A stretch of 64,000 bases of DNA from Afipia sp. GAS231 (GCF_900103365.1 NZ_LT629703.1:3162001-3226000), one strand, 5' to 3'. Positions 52,409 through 61,173 are shown, numbered from the stretch's first letter. The notes: generated by a model from the letters alone, not told the origin. Program-made: numbers and translations.

Positions 52409-54265
52409 TCAATGACGACCATGATCGTCGTCATCGTCTCTGGAGGCCGAGACGACGGCCCCTGTCTTCTCGTCAAGCACCAGCATGCGTGGGCCGCCTT
52501 CGTCGCGGTTGTCAAAGTCGAACATGTTGTTGAGCGGTCCGGCGATAGTATCGAACGAGCCGCCGCGCTGGATGCGCTGACCGTCGAGCCAGTTGTCCTC
52601 AATGAAGCGAAGCACCGAGGTCTGGTCGGTCAAGGTGTGATCGACGTGATTGCGCTTCGCAAAGGGCGACACCACCAACAGCGGCATCCGCGTTCCGTAA
52701 CCGCAACGTCCCCACGCCGGCTTCCCGGAGTTACCGTTGAGCGGCGTGGTCAAGACCGGCTCGTCCTGCTGGAAGCCGTTGCTCGTCTGGCAGACGCCGG
52801 GCCCATTGAGCGTATCCACCGCCGGGTTGAACGAAGGATTGGCGATCGGCGGCATTTGGTGGTCATACCAACCATCGGAGTCGTCATAGAGGATGATGAC
52901 CGCGGTTTCCGACCAATCCGGGCTCTTCTGCAGGGCGTTGATGACCCGCACCAGGAAATGCTGCTCGTCGATCGGGTCCGAATATCCGGCATGACCATCT
53001 TCGAACGCCGCCGCCTTCAGAAAACTCACGGCCGGCAGCTTGTGCGCGTTCAGCGCGGCGAAGAAGTCGTTGACGTCATAGTTGTGGTTGGCCGGATCCG
53101 GCGTGTTGGTACCCGGGATCAGGCTATGGCCGATGGCCTCGACCGAACTCGGGCGGGCGTGGGTCGGATTCCGGGTCGACGCATAGTACTGGAACCAGGC
53201 GTGGTGCGGAATGTAATCCACCGACGTGAACGCGGGTGTGCCCGGTGCGGTCGGGTTGGTGTGCCGCAAGCAGCCGGTGGTGCCATCGGCGTTGACGACC
53301 GTCAGGTCGAAACCACCCATGAAAGAACCCCAGGTGATGCCTTTGGCATTGAGGAGATCGCCGATGTTCTTGCCGGCCATCGTGACCTGGTCGATAGCAG
53401 GATTCGAGCAGACGTCCTGCAGCGGATCACCGTCGCCGATCTCGGTGATGTTGTCGGCAGTCTTGGCTGCGTCGCCGAACGCCTCGTGGGTTTTGAACTT
53501 CAGCGTCTGGTTCGTGGGATCCGCGGGATCGAACACGTTCTTGGTGGCCGCAAAACCGTTGGTCTGGCCCGAGATCAGGTTGATCGCGCCCGGCGTCGAT
53601 GGGCCGAATTGCGTGGTGTAGTTGTTGTCGTTCAAGGAGAAATGCTGGGCGTAGTTCCACATCGCGGTGACGGTGTTGCCGTCGTAATAGCCCATCACCA
53701 GTGACTTGCCGGTGCCGGTCGGCGTCCCTCCGGATCCGACGAAGACAGGGAAGCCGTCCATGCGGCCGTTGTCGTACGCGCTCTCCTCCGGGCTTTCGTT
53801 GTGGCCCTGATCCGAGGTCAGCGCCTGGGCGGGCGACAGCCGGAACGGATTCGACGCGTTGCTGCCGTTCTTGTTGGCGACGCCGCCGGTCGTCGGGGGG
53901 ACCGGATTGACCGGATTGGTGGCGACGCTGTTCGGATTGTTGTGGAGCAGATCGACACCCGTGAGCGGCTTGAAATGGTGTTCCACATCGAGCGGGTTGA
54001 CGAGATTGTTGACTCTTCGGGTGCGCGGCGACGACTTGAACGGCGTCTCGCCGGACAGATTGAGGGCGTTCGGATAGGTTCCGAAATAATGATCGAACGA
54101 AACGTTTTCCTGGAAGATCACGACGACATGCTTGATCGGCGTTGCGGTGGGTACACGATGAAAGTCGTCGGAATCTCGGCCGTGCCGATCCTCCGCTGCG
54201 GCGCCTGCACCCGCGATCGCGAGGGCCAGGACGGAAACCAGACCTAGGGCTGTTGGCAAACGCAT
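52409..54265 (-). CDS. Secreted phosphoesterase family protein (acid phosphatase AcpA/phospholipase C-like)
   Basis: Starting at the ATG at 54265, preceded by AGGAGG, gives 618 residues. The signal peptide ends AGAAAEDR. The mature chain opens KHVVVIFQENVSFDHYFGTYP, the hallmark of the phosphoesterase family PF04185 shared by phospholipase C and AcpA. The Glu-Asn pair coordinates metal, and later segments ILYDDSDGWYDHQ and GTRMPLLVVSPFAK are also family motifs. The tail is rich in Asp and His. It should be periplasmic or exported and cleave phosphomonoesters or phospholipids. Confidence 0.88.
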   Translation of the reverse strand: MRLPTALGLVSVLALAIAGAGAAAEDRHGRDSDDFHRVPTATPIKHVVVIFQENVSFDHYFGTYPNALNLSGETPFKSSPRTRRVNNLVNPLDVEHHFKPLTGVDLLHNNPNSVATNPVNPVPPTTGGVANKNGSNASNPFRLSPAQALTSDQGHNESPEESAYDNGRMDGFPVFVGSGGTPTGTGKSLVMGYYDGNTVTAMWNYAQHFSLNDNNYTTQFGPSTPGAINLISGQTNGFAATKNVFDPADPTNQTLKFKTHEAFGDAAKTADNITEIGDGDPLQDVCSNPAIDQVTMAGKNIGDLLNAKGITWGSFMGGFDLTVVNADGTTGCLRHTNPTAPGTPAFTSVDYIPHHAWFQYYASTRNPTHARPSSVEAIGHSLIPGTNTPDPANHNYDVNDFFAALNAHKLPAVSFLKAAAFEDGHAGYSDPIDEQHFLVRVINALQKSPDWSETAVIILYDDSDGWYDHQMPPIANPSFNPAVDTLNGPGVCQTSNGFQQDEPVLTTPLNGNSGKPAWGRCGYGTRMPLLVVSPFAKRNHVDHTLTDQTSVLRFIEDNWLDGQRIQRGGSFDTIAGPLNNMFDFDNRDEGGPRMLVLDEKTGAVVSASRDDDDDHGRH

Positions 54266-54457
54266 CAAGAATGCCTCCTAATGAACGAGTTGAATGGGAG
54301 ATGGTGTGAGCTGCGAGTGCCGACCAAGCAATCGCTGTGCGGAACTTTTCAGAGCCGCGTCACAGCCAAAAGAAGCATTTGTGACGTCTTGTTGAAGAAC
54401 TCGCGAATGGGCTTGCACGAAAGATGCCCGGCATGTCGGCTCAAATCCCGTGAATTT

Positions 54458-55000
54458 CTACCGGGCTAGCCCACGTTCGTATCGATTGGCTTCCGCCGCT
54501 GTCATCGCCGGCGCGGGCAGTCTGCTGGACGGTGCACGGGCGGGCACCGACACAGCCACGGCTTTTCCGTCGGGTTTGTTTTGGCGCATCACCAGAACGT
54601 CAATGGATTGAGGCGTGATTTTCATCGCAAAATCGTAACCGTCCAGCACGCGCACCGCGACCCGCCGCAATGGTCCATTGAATGTTCCGGTTATGCGCGT
54701 GTCGAGTGCATCGTTGCTGCGATAGCGCAGATCGAAATTCGCTTGCAGCGCGTCCAATACCTCTCGCAGCGTAGCGTCCCTGGCCTCGATATGGACCGCC
54801 TCGGGTTGCCCGCCAACCTGGACTTGGGCGTGCGCCGCTTTGCCGCCTGCAGCGAGAAGCAAGCCCGATGCGAGCGCAAGCGTATGCAGACGGCGCAGAA
54901 GTGCCGGCGATCGTTGCCGCGCGGCACGGCCCACGTGGCGTCGCAGAAACCCGCCGGCGGGGCCGGCGGGGTCGCTATCTTCGTTCGAGCTGTGCCGCAC
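54458..55000 (-). CDS. Secreted STN (secretin/TonB short N-terminal)-domain protein
   Basis: The 180-residue protein has a positively charged leader, a hydrophobic segment (LHTLALASGLLLAAGGKAAHAQ) and one STN-type domain at about 70-135 (IEARDATLREVLDALQANFDLRYR through GYDFAMKI). A Pro/Ala-rich tail follows. STN domains normally sit at the start of secretins, TonB receptors or FecA-like proteins; here the domain is free-standing. It starts five bases after the stop of the upstream phosphoesterase, so the two are co-transcribed. It may bind a signal or help secretion of the phosphoesterases, but no partner is known. Confidence 0.75.
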   Translation of the reverse strand: MRHSSNEDSDPAGPAGGFLRRHVGRAARQRSPALLRRLHTLALASGLLLAAGGKAAHAQVQVGGQPEAVHIEARDATLREVLDALQANFDLRYRSNDALDTRITGTFNGPLRRVAVRVLDGYDFAMKITPQSIDVLVMRQNKPDGKAVAVSVPARAPSSRLPAPAMTAAEANRYERGLAR

Positions 55001-55005
55001 GCTGT

Positions 55006-57207
55006 TCAGTGACGCCCATCGTCGCGATGGTCGTGGGCAAGGTCCGCTACCACATCGATGATCGCGCGGGCGCGGCGCACCAACTGATCCTCCTGGCGCT
55101 CGTTGATCGGTTGATTGCCAAAGGCGGCTGCATCCAACAGCAGCTTGATCTCGGCCGCCAGCGCGTCGCGTTGACCGGTAATGTCGGCAATCTTTGCGAG
55201 GAATTTACCGTAAGCGGTATCGTCGCTCAGGATTGACCGGTTCGCGTAACGGAGACTGTTCAGCCCCACCGATCCTAGCGGCGCGTTGAGTTGCTTGTAG
55301 GCCTGCGCCAGTTCCAGGAAGTTCTCGTTGCGCCGCAACGCTCGCGGCACGGCGCGATCATCGAGGAACTCGATCAGCACCCGGCCATCATGGGTGTAGT
55401 CGTCCTTCAGGCCGGCCAGCGCGATCATGGTCGGGCGAAGGTCGGTGTGGTCCGAGAACACATCGTCGTTGCGGCCGAAGCGGTTGACGCCGGGCCCGAC
55501 CATGCCCATCCAGGTGCGCGTGATGTCCTTCTGCACGTCGCCATGGTTCCAGGCGAAGCCGGGAGGTTCGCTGACGCAGGCAGGAGCCTGCGAGCAATCC
55601 TTGCCCTGGCCGGTCGACGCCGACGACGTCGTGTTGAAGTAATCGGGATTGCCGAACATGGTAAAGCTCGGCGAGCGCGCAGGATTCGACGTGATCATGT
55701 GCAGCAGGCCCATCTCCGCGCGATCCGCCAGAAAAGCATTGAGCTTTTCGACCCGGCCGGTGATCGGGTTCGTCACCTGCAGTGCGTCGACATCGTGCTC
55801 CATGGTCCGCGTCAGCGCATCCGTCGGCGCCGGGTTGCCGTGAATGTAGAAGGTCGGAGCATCGTCGAAGTGGATATCAAAGGGCGTCGTATTGCCCCGC
55901 TGCGTCAACAGCAGCCGGTCGAGGAAGGTGCTGATTTCGCCGATCTTCGCATAGGTACAGGGCAGGTGAATGCCATCGCAATTGGCCGGGCTCGGTGCGC
56001 CGCCGACGAAATGATCATTCTCGTCTGCGGTCACGACGAACAAGGTATTGTCCTTGGTGATGCCGTGAGCGGCAAGGCGGGCGAAGAACTTGCCGAAGGC
56101 GATGTCATAGGTCTTCAGCTGCGCAACGTATTCCGCTTCACCGGCACCGAAAGCGTGCGCCGGACCCGGCAGGTTGGTCGCAGGATCGAGCGGCACCGGA
56201 TTGCGATCATGGCCGTCGGCCAGGTAGACGTAGACGACGGGGATGCCGGCTTCGAGCATCGTCGCGGCATAGCCGAGCGACTGCTTGGCCGTCGGGCTGA
56301 AGACGTTGGGGAAGCCGGGACGGCCGTAGGCGTCGGCAATGACCGCGCCGTCGGTATCCTTGACGTTGCCGCTGCCGTCACAACCGGCCGGTGCCGCCGT
56401 GCACAGCGCCGGCGCCACATTCACGTTGCCGAACAGCGCCTTGAAACCGGCATAGCCGCCCGGCTCGTCCGGCAGCGCATCGGCGCGCGCGTGGCCGTTG
56501 TTGCAGAGCTGGCTGTCCGGCGCACAATGCACGGCAATGCCGAGATAGTCGGTGTTGGGCGCCTGCCGCGCGGGGGCATTGGCCGGTGTGCGCGGCAAAG
56601 CAAGCGCCGCCGAAACCGCGACGTCCTCGGGCGAGCCGACACCGAATACGGTGCGGACGTCAGCCGGCAGGCTCTCAAATTCCATATTGGCAATCGAGAA
56701 GGCGCCGACATCGCAACCGGCACGGGTAAACGGCGCCCACGGCGCCGGAAAAGTCTTGCCGTTCTCATTGACCAGTTCCGGCTTGCCGTCCGCGCTAAGC
56801 GCGGTCCAGTACAGGAACGAGCTGGAGAAGCCGACGGAACCGTCATTGCGGAAAAAGCCATAGCTGTTCGCCACCGGCACGCCCATGCGGTCGCCGTATG
56901 CTCCCGTCAGCACGGTAAGGATGTCGGTCGCGGTGTGCGAAATCAGCGGCGTGTGATGATTGCCGCTCACGACGCCGTTGTTCTGCATGAAGTTGAGCAG
57001 ATTGGGCATTTGTTCGAGGTCTGATGGCACGTTGGGGTTGTCGCGCCGCAGATGGACGTTGTCGAACTGGATATGCACGACATGCTTGATGCGATTGTCC
57101 GCGGACTGCAGCCCGCACGCGGCCTGGGCAGTCGCCGGTCCGCCGACGAGTAGCCCTGCGCTAAGCAGCAACAGAATTGACGCGCCGAAAGTGCGTGAAT
57201 GACGCAT
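55006..57207 (-). CDS. Secreted alkaline-phosphatase-superfamily phosphoesterase
   Basis: The 733-residue protein has a signal peptide (MRHSRTFGASILLLLSAGLL, ending TAQAA). A mature domain of the alkaline phosphatase superfamily follows. VHIQFDNVHLRRDNPNVPSD supplies the first metal ligands, ISHTATDILTVLTG likely carries the nucleophile Thr, and VVTADENDHF and FSDHTDLRPTMIAL supply the remaining Asp/His ligands. Many cysteines suggest disulfides. It is distinct in length and sequence from the other phosphoesterase at 52409. Substrate unknown. It is the first gene of the STN operon. Confidence 0.85.
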   Translation of the reverse strand: MRHSRTFGASILLLLSAGLLVGGPATAQAACGLQSADNRIKHVVHIQFDNVHLRRDNPNVPSDLEQMPNLLNFMQNNGVVSGNHHTPLISHTATDILTVLTGAYGDRMGVPVANSYGFFRNDGSVGFSSSFLYWTALSADGKPELVNENGKTFPAPWAPFTRAGCDVGAFSIANMEFESLPADVRTVFGVGSPEDVAVSAALALPRTPANAPARQAPNTDYLGIAVHCAPDSQLCNNGHARADALPDEPGGYAGFKALFGNVNVAPALCTAAPAGCDGSGNVKDTDGAVIADAYGRPGFPNVFSPTAKQSLGYAATMLEAGIPVVYVYLADGHDRNPVPLDPATNLPGPAHAFGAGEAEYVAQLKTYDIAFGKFFARLAAHGITKDNTLFVVTADENDHFVGGAPSPANCDGIHLPCTYAKIGEISTFLDRLLLTQRGNTTPFDIHFDDAPTFYIHGNPAPTDALTRTMEHDVDALQVTNPITGRVEKLNAFLADRAEMGLLHMITSNPARSPSFTMFGNPDYFNTTSSASTGQGKDCSQAPACVSEPPGFAWNHGDVQKDITRTWMGMVGPGVNRFGRNDDVFSDHTDLRPTMIALAGLKDDYTHDGRVLIEFLDDRAVPRALRRNENFLELAQAYKQLNAPLGSVGLNSLRYANRSILSDDTAYGKFLAKIADITGQRDALAAEIKLLLDAAAFGNQPINERQEDQLVRRARAIIDVVADLAHDHRDDGRH

Positions 57208-57425
57208 GGCTCTCTCCTCAGTCTGTCAAATCATTGGGAAGCTGGTGTGCGTAGAGAAGCTAACGGCCTCTCATGACAATCGCTTGAAATGCAATTGACC
57301 GCTGCGCGACTGTGCGATGACACCAGCGCTGGCCATCGCCCCGCGGCATCCAGTTGGAGGCGGGAAGAACACAATCGTGCCAAGTGACCGTGCCCGGCGA
57401 GCTGCAAGGCTTGCGGCCGGCCGCA

Positions 57426-58088
57426 TCATGGCTTCTTGACGAGCTTCAGCGAACGGCCGGTTCGCGCAGGTCGTTGTCGCACAGGCGCGGCTTGCGCCTG
57501 TGGCGGCTGCAGGAAGCGGACCAGCATCTTCTTCAGATGCTCCGCGTGCTGCTTGACGTCGACCTTCGAGTTGCGGACCGTCAGGGCGCGCGCACCGTCG
57601 ACGACGGCGATCAGGATGTCGGCCGTCGCTTCGACATCGAGGCCCGGATCGACACGCCCCTGCTCTTGCCCGCGGCGCAGGAAGTCGGCCCACAGGCCGC
57701 GGAATGCCTCGCTGTGCCGCGCGAATAGCTTTGCGAATTCCGGATTTCGGGCGGCTTCGGCCAGTGAATCCAGATTGAGAACCTGGGCGGGCCGGGACCG
57801 CAGGCTGTATTCCTCGACGTCCGCGAGCAGCGCCCCCATCACGTCGGTAGAGGACAGGATCGCCTCGAACCGCTCGGCCGAACGCTTCAGGCCAAAATCG
57901 ATCATCGCTTCGATGATCGCCTCCTTGCTCGAGAAGTAGTGATAGAGGTGGCCCGGGCTGATCCCGGCTTCGACGCAGATGTCCGTCGTGCTGGCGCCGC
58001 GGAAGCCATCCTTGGTAAAGCAGCGTATCGCCGCCCCGAGGATTTCGAGCCGCTTCTGCTCGTGCTTGACGGGGTCGACTTTTCTCAA
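57426..58088 (-). CDS. TetR-family transcriptional regulator
   Basis: A TTG at 58088 with GGAG eight bases upstream gives 220 residues. It has an N-terminal TetR helix-turn-helix (RLEILGAAIRCFTKDGFRGAS, then ISPGHLYHYFSSKEAIIEAM) and a ligand-binding C-terminal domain (AefR-like). The frame is open to a TTG at 58166 inside the candidate operator. It lies between the phosphoesterase operon and the divergent lipoprotein operon, either of which it could control. The basic C-terminal tail (RQRPARTGRSLKLVKKP) is unusual. Confidence 0.88.
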   Translation of the reverse strand: MRKVDPVKHEQKRLEILGAAIRCFTKDGFRGASTTDICVEAGISPGHLYHYFSSKEAIIEAMIDFGLKRSAERFEAILSSTDVMGALLADVEEYSLRSRPAQVLNLDSLAEAARNPEFAKLFARHSEAFRGLWADFLRRGQEQGRVDPGLDVEATADILIAVVDGARALTVRNSKVDVKQHAEHLKKMLVRFLQPPQAQAAPVRQRPARTGRSLKLVKKP

Positions 58089-58151
58089 CGCAGCATCTCC
58101 AGCCCTCGCGGCAAGGCTATTTAACACAATGGCCCGGTTCGCAGAACCAAA

Positions 58152-58173
58152 AAATAGAGAGATCAATCTATTT
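58152..58173. promoter_or_regulatory. Candidate TetR operator
   Basis: AAATAGA and TCTATTT are 7-bp perfect inverted arms separated by 8 bp in an AT-rich stretch between the TetR gene and the divergent lipoprotein operon. A TTGACA at 58179 could be a -35 element for the rightward operon. Site and spacing fit autoregulation by TetR. Confidence 0.5.
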
Positions 58174-58252
58174 ATTGTTGACAGTGGATGGAAGCCGTGA
58201 GATTTATAGTTAGAGCTATCTATCTAATAAATTAACGCCTGGCGATGGACCC

Positions 58253-59143
58253 ATGCCCCTGAGATGGACGGCCTTGTTACCGCTTGCGCTGGCAACCGCG
58301 GGGTGCGCAACCGCGCCGCTCGAGCGGGCCGGCTCGCTCCGAAGCTATGATCGACTGTCGGATGCGAACGGACTGGTCACGCGCTCGCAGATCCGGGCCA
58401 ACAAGAAGGATCTGCTCGCCGCGAAGACAGTCCGGATCGTGCCCACCGTCTTTCCTGCGCGCGCCGACGTCCCGCTGAGCGAAAAGGAGCGCAGCCTGGT
58501 GGCGAACGCCGTCAGCCGCGAACTCTGCCTTGCACTGAGCGAGCGGTTTCGGATCGTCTCCAGCGATGGCGACGCCGACCTGACGGTGCAGGCGACCGTG
58601 ACCCATGCAACACCGACCGATCCGGTCGCGGCCGGCGCTTCCAAAGCAGCCTCGGTCATCAAGACTGTTGCGCTTCCAGCGGTGCCCGTGCCGGTACCGC
58701 GGCTGCCTGTCGGATTGGGCAGCCTGTCGGTGGAAGCGGAGGCGCGCGATTTCGCCGGCTTTCAGAAGGCCGCGATGGTCTGGGCTCGCGGCGCCAATGT
58801 CGTCACCAACTCGCCGCGGGTCGCCAACGAAGGCGACGCCTACGACCTCGCATCGGACTTCGGGACGGATTTTTCCAAGCTGGTGTCGACGGGGGAATCG
58901 CCGTTCGGCGGCGTGCCGTCGCTGCCTCCGATCGACAGCCTTCCGGTGCGGCTCGGCGGCGCGCCGAAATACGTCGCGTGCGAGGCGTTCGGCCGATTTC
59001 CGGGCTTGACCGGCCTTGCCGGCCAAGGGCTCGGCCTGCCGCCCGGCTGGACCGATTCCGGCGTCAAGGCTTACGACGTCAAGGTCCGGCCGATCGAACC
59101 TTCGACACCCGAAACGAATTCAGAACGGGCGACCGCGCAATGA
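58253..59143 (+). CDS. DUF3313-family lipoprotein
   Basis: The 296-residue protein has a lipoprotein signal with Cys18 in LATAGCATAP. The rest matches DUF3313 (PF11769): YDRLSDANGL followed by PLSEKERSLVANAVSRELCLALSERFRIV, DADLTVQATVTH and SVEAEARDFAGFQKAAMVWAR. Such lipoproteins are outer-membrane anchored with unknown role. The stop overlaps the next start by four bases (ATGA). It heads a three-gene operon ended by a hairpin at 59938. Confidence 0.85.
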   Translation: MPLRWTALLPLALATAGCATAPLERAGSLRSYDRLSDANGLVTRSQIRANKKDLLAAKTVRIVPTVFPARADVPLSEKERSLVANAVSRELCLALSERFRIVSSDGDADLTVQATVTHATPTDPVAAGASKAASVIKTVALPAVPVPVPRLPVGLGSLSVEAEARDFAGFQKAAMVWARGANVVTNSPRVANEGDAYDLASDFGTDFSKLVSTGESPFGGVPSLPPIDSLPVRLGGAPKYVACEAFGRFPGLTGLAGQGLGLPPGWTDSGVKAYDVKVRPIEPSTPETNSERATAQ

Positions 59144-59679
59144 AACGACTGGTGACGTATCTGCTGTTCACGACCCTGAAGCGCCTTCTCACCACGCTCA
59201 TCCTGCTGTCGGTGTCGGCTTACATGTCGGGATCGCGAGGGGCCGAGGCCTCCGCCGAAGGTATCTGGGAGCTGAGCGACGACGCCGGCAGACCTCAGGG
59301 CTGGTTCAAGATCGCGGAGCAGAACGGCACGTATGTCGGGCAGATCGTGCGGACGTTTCCAACGCCGGGAGAGAGACCGGAAGACACGCGCTGCGGAAAA
59401 TGTGAGGGCGAGCAGAAGGACGTACCGGTGTTGGGCCTCACCTTCATCAAGGGCATGAAACGCACCGGCCTCGCCTATGAAGGCGGGCGGATCCTCAATC
59501 CCCGCGACGGCGCCGAATATCGCGCGCGCATGGACCTGAGCGCCGACAGTCAGCGTCTCCAGGTGCGCGGCTATCTCGCCATCGAGATGCTCGGGCAGAC
59601 GCAGGTCTGGCATCGCGTACCGCCGTCTCCCGAAACCTCCAAACTGCTGGCGCGCCAGTTTGAAAACGCGGGCAAATAG
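59140..59679 (+). CDS. DUF2147-domain secreted protein
   Basis: The 179-residue protein has an N-terminal hydrophobic leader (LLFTTLKRLLTTLILLSVSAYM). It is followed by a DUF2147 domain (PF09917): GIWELSDDAGRPQGWFKI, then CGKCEGEQKDVPVLGLTFIKGMKR, GGRILNPRDGAEYRARMDL and LQVRGYL. Family members are periplasmic and linked to envelope or lipid functions without a defined activity. Translational coupling to the DUF3313 lipoprotein suggests that they act together. Confidence 0.85.
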   Translation: MKRLVTYLLFTTLKRLLTTLILLSVSAYMSGSRGAEASAEGIWELSDDAGRPQGWFKIAEQNGTYVGQIVRTFPTPGERPEDTRCGKCEGEQKDVPVLGLTFIKGMKRTGLAYEGGRILNPRDGAEYRARMDLSADSQRLQVRGYLAIEMLGQTQVWHRVPPSPETSKLLARQFENAGK

Positions 59680-59680
59680 C

Positions 59681-59941
59681 GTGCGCTCATCCGGACATCT
59701 CGATTTGACGCACGGACGCCAGCCAGGGCACGCGCGGCGCGGGACCGATGGCGCAGGTGCGCGGCGTCCGCCGCTGTTCGCCAGGGACGAGGCGACAAGG
59801 CCCGACGAGGCAGACCTGGACGTCACCACCGACGAGAAGGATTATGATTTCGTTCGGGAGCCCGGCTTCTGGATCGCAATCCTGCTCGGCTGTCTGCCGG
59901 TTGTCGCCAGTTATATGTATATTCTGTTCATGGGCGACTAA
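59681..59941 (+). CDS. Small single-pass membrane protein
   Basis: A GTG one base after the DUF2147 stop gives 86 residues. The N-terminus is Arg/Gly-rich, followed by an acidic stretch (DEADLDVTTDEKDYDF) and a C-terminal membrane helix FWIAILLGCLPVVASYMYIL ending FMGD. Its TAA stop lies inside the stem of the following terminator, supporting a real 3' end of the operon. The start is uncertain and the function unknown. Confidence 0.6.
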   Translation: MRSSGHLDLTHGRQPGHARRGTDGAGARRPPLFARDEATRPDEADLDVTTDEKDYDFVREPGFWIAILLGCLPVVASYMYILFMGD

Positions 59942-59964
59942 GGCGCGCGACGAGCGCGCCTTAG
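59938..59964 (+). terminator. Terminator-like hairpin overlapping a stop codon
   Basis: CTAAGGCGCGC and GCGCGCCTTAG form a perfect 11-bp stem around a GACGA loop. The left arm contains the TAA stop of the small membrane protein gene. The following sequence is only weakly T-rich. It may also terminate the leftward transcript from the tRNA-Arg gene. Confidence 0.65.
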
Positions 59965-60057
59965 TCGCTCTTGATATGGATACGCATCCAAAGCCTTACG
60001 CCGCGTGTGATCGCAGCGGGGATGTCCGCATTTACGGGTTTCTTGCATCACGGAAAT

Positions 60058-60134
60058 TGGCGATCCCGGCATGACTCGAACATGCGACCTACGGTTTAGG
60101 AAACCGTCGCTCTATCCGGCTGAGCTACGGGACC
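60058..60134 (-). tRNA. tRNA-Arg (CCT anticodon)
   Basis: The minus strand folds into a complete cloverleaf of 77 nt including encoded CCA: acceptor GGTCCCG/CGGGATC, D-stem GCTC/GAGC, anticodon stem ACGGT/ACCGT with loop TTCCTAA (anticodon CCT), variable loop AGGTC, T-stem GCATG/CATGC with loop TTCGAGT. It reads the AGG arginine codon. Its last 25 nt are duplicated at 52293. Confidence 0.97.
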
Positions 60135-60262
60135 GCGAACCCGGCGAGAAGCGCAGGTATCGCGTTTCCATACCAGAGCTCCCCTGGAATCGCTACCCCG
60201 GACCGTCGGCCGAAAGTCGCTCATGACGGGCTCGACCACCCATCCTGCGGGCACGTTCGACG

Positions 60263-60772
60263 CTACTTCCCAACCACCGTCACCGAAGCGAAAATCTTGG
60301 TCAGCGCGGCGGCGTGCTTGTCGAAGGCGGCCTGTGGGCCCCATTGCGCGAGCTGGATGAAGCGGTTGTTGCCGATGGCGACAGCACGCACCTTGACCGT
60401 TTGGGACTGGCCGCTATCGGCGACCGCCGAATACACCCATTCCGTCGAGTCGATGCCGGCGAAAGCGCTGGTGCTTTCCTTGACGCCGGCCTGATCGATC
60501 TTCAGCCCGTTGCGGGTGAGCGCCTTCAGCGCCTCGGCCTTGACCGCAGCGGCGTCGGCCTCCTTTTCGACGGTGAGCCAGAAGAACACCGCGCGATCCG
60601 GCGAAGCCGTATCGATGGTGTCATCGGATACGTTGGGATTCCAAGTCTCCAGTACCTCGATCGTAACAGCCTTTGCACCTTCTTCGGGAATCTTGAAGAC
60701 GCCGGCCTGCGCCAGGCCCGCCAGAGCAACGGTCAGGAAACCCGTCAAGCCGATCGCAAACAGAAGCCGCAT
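60263..60772 (-). CDS. Secreted protein of unknown function
   Basis: The 169-residue protein has a signal peptide (MRLLFAIGLTGFLTVALAG, ending AQAG). A mature domain of mixed alpha/beta character follows (KAVTIEVLETWNPN, ADAAAVKAEALKALTRNG, KVRAVAIGNNRFIQLAQWGP), ending FASVTVVGK. It has no cysteines after the signal. I do not recognise a family with a known activity. It lies between the tRNA and a non-coding stretch. Confidence 0.75.
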   Translation of the reverse strand: MRLLFAIGLTGFLTVALAGLAQAGVFKIPEEGAKAVTIEVLETWNPNVSDDTIDTASPDRAVFFWLTVEKEADAAAVKAEALKALTRNGLKIDQAGVKESTSAFAGIDSTEWVYSAVADSGQSQTVKVRAVAIGNNRFIQLAQWGPQAAFDKHAAALTKIFASVTVVGK

Positions 60773-61173
60773 CGAAACATTCCCAGTGAAATTGCCAGAT
60801 CGAACTCGTATCCCGCCAGCCTGCCGGCGAACGCTGGCGCTTTAGCAGGACCGGCGTGCCATCGCCAAGCGCGCCCCTGCGCAAAGGACATTGACCGAAT
60901 GTTGCCACAATGTGGCATGGCTGCACCTTCCGCCGAAAGCAACGCCATCGGGCATCTGCCGCGGCACCCGCGGGGGCTGCATCTTTCGCCGTTGAATTTA
61001 CTCAGTAATTTTTGACGCGGCGACAATGTTATTCCACCGGTCACATCCGCGAAACATCCCTGCGGGAAAACAGGACGGTTCCGGGGTGACAAGCTCCGCC
61101 AAAATGATGACAATCGACTCAATCAAGTTCCCCCTTGCAAGTTCCGCGAGAATTCGACTGGAGAATACCGTCC
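60773..61173. other. 401-bp non-coding stretch
   Basis: This is the divergent spacer between two secreted-protein genes. It contains a short hairpin GCCAGC...GCTGGC near 60817 and an AT-richer segment at about 60990-61015. Short frames on both strands lack signals of coding. No RNA gene or strong promoter was recognised. Confidence 0.4.

Larger units (their letters stand above)
52293..60082. mobile_element. Putative genomic island between tRNA-Arg direct repeats (integrase absent)
   Basis: The intact tRNA-Arg(CCT) has its 3' end facing left, and a 25-bp copy of that end lies 7.8 kb away in the same orientation. This is the expected product of site-specific integration into a tRNA gene by a tyrosine recombinase. 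The interval carries two phosphoesterases, an STN-domain protein, a TetR regulator and three envelope genes. No integrase, excisionase or transfer gene is present, so it would be a decayed or cargo-only island. Chance duplication of the tRNA end remains possible. Confidence 0.45.

Noticed and set aside
54281..54469. 62-codon plus-strand frame between the phosphoesterase and STN genes
   Set aside because: It starts within the ribosome-binding region of the minus-strand phosphoesterase and shows no recognisable feature.
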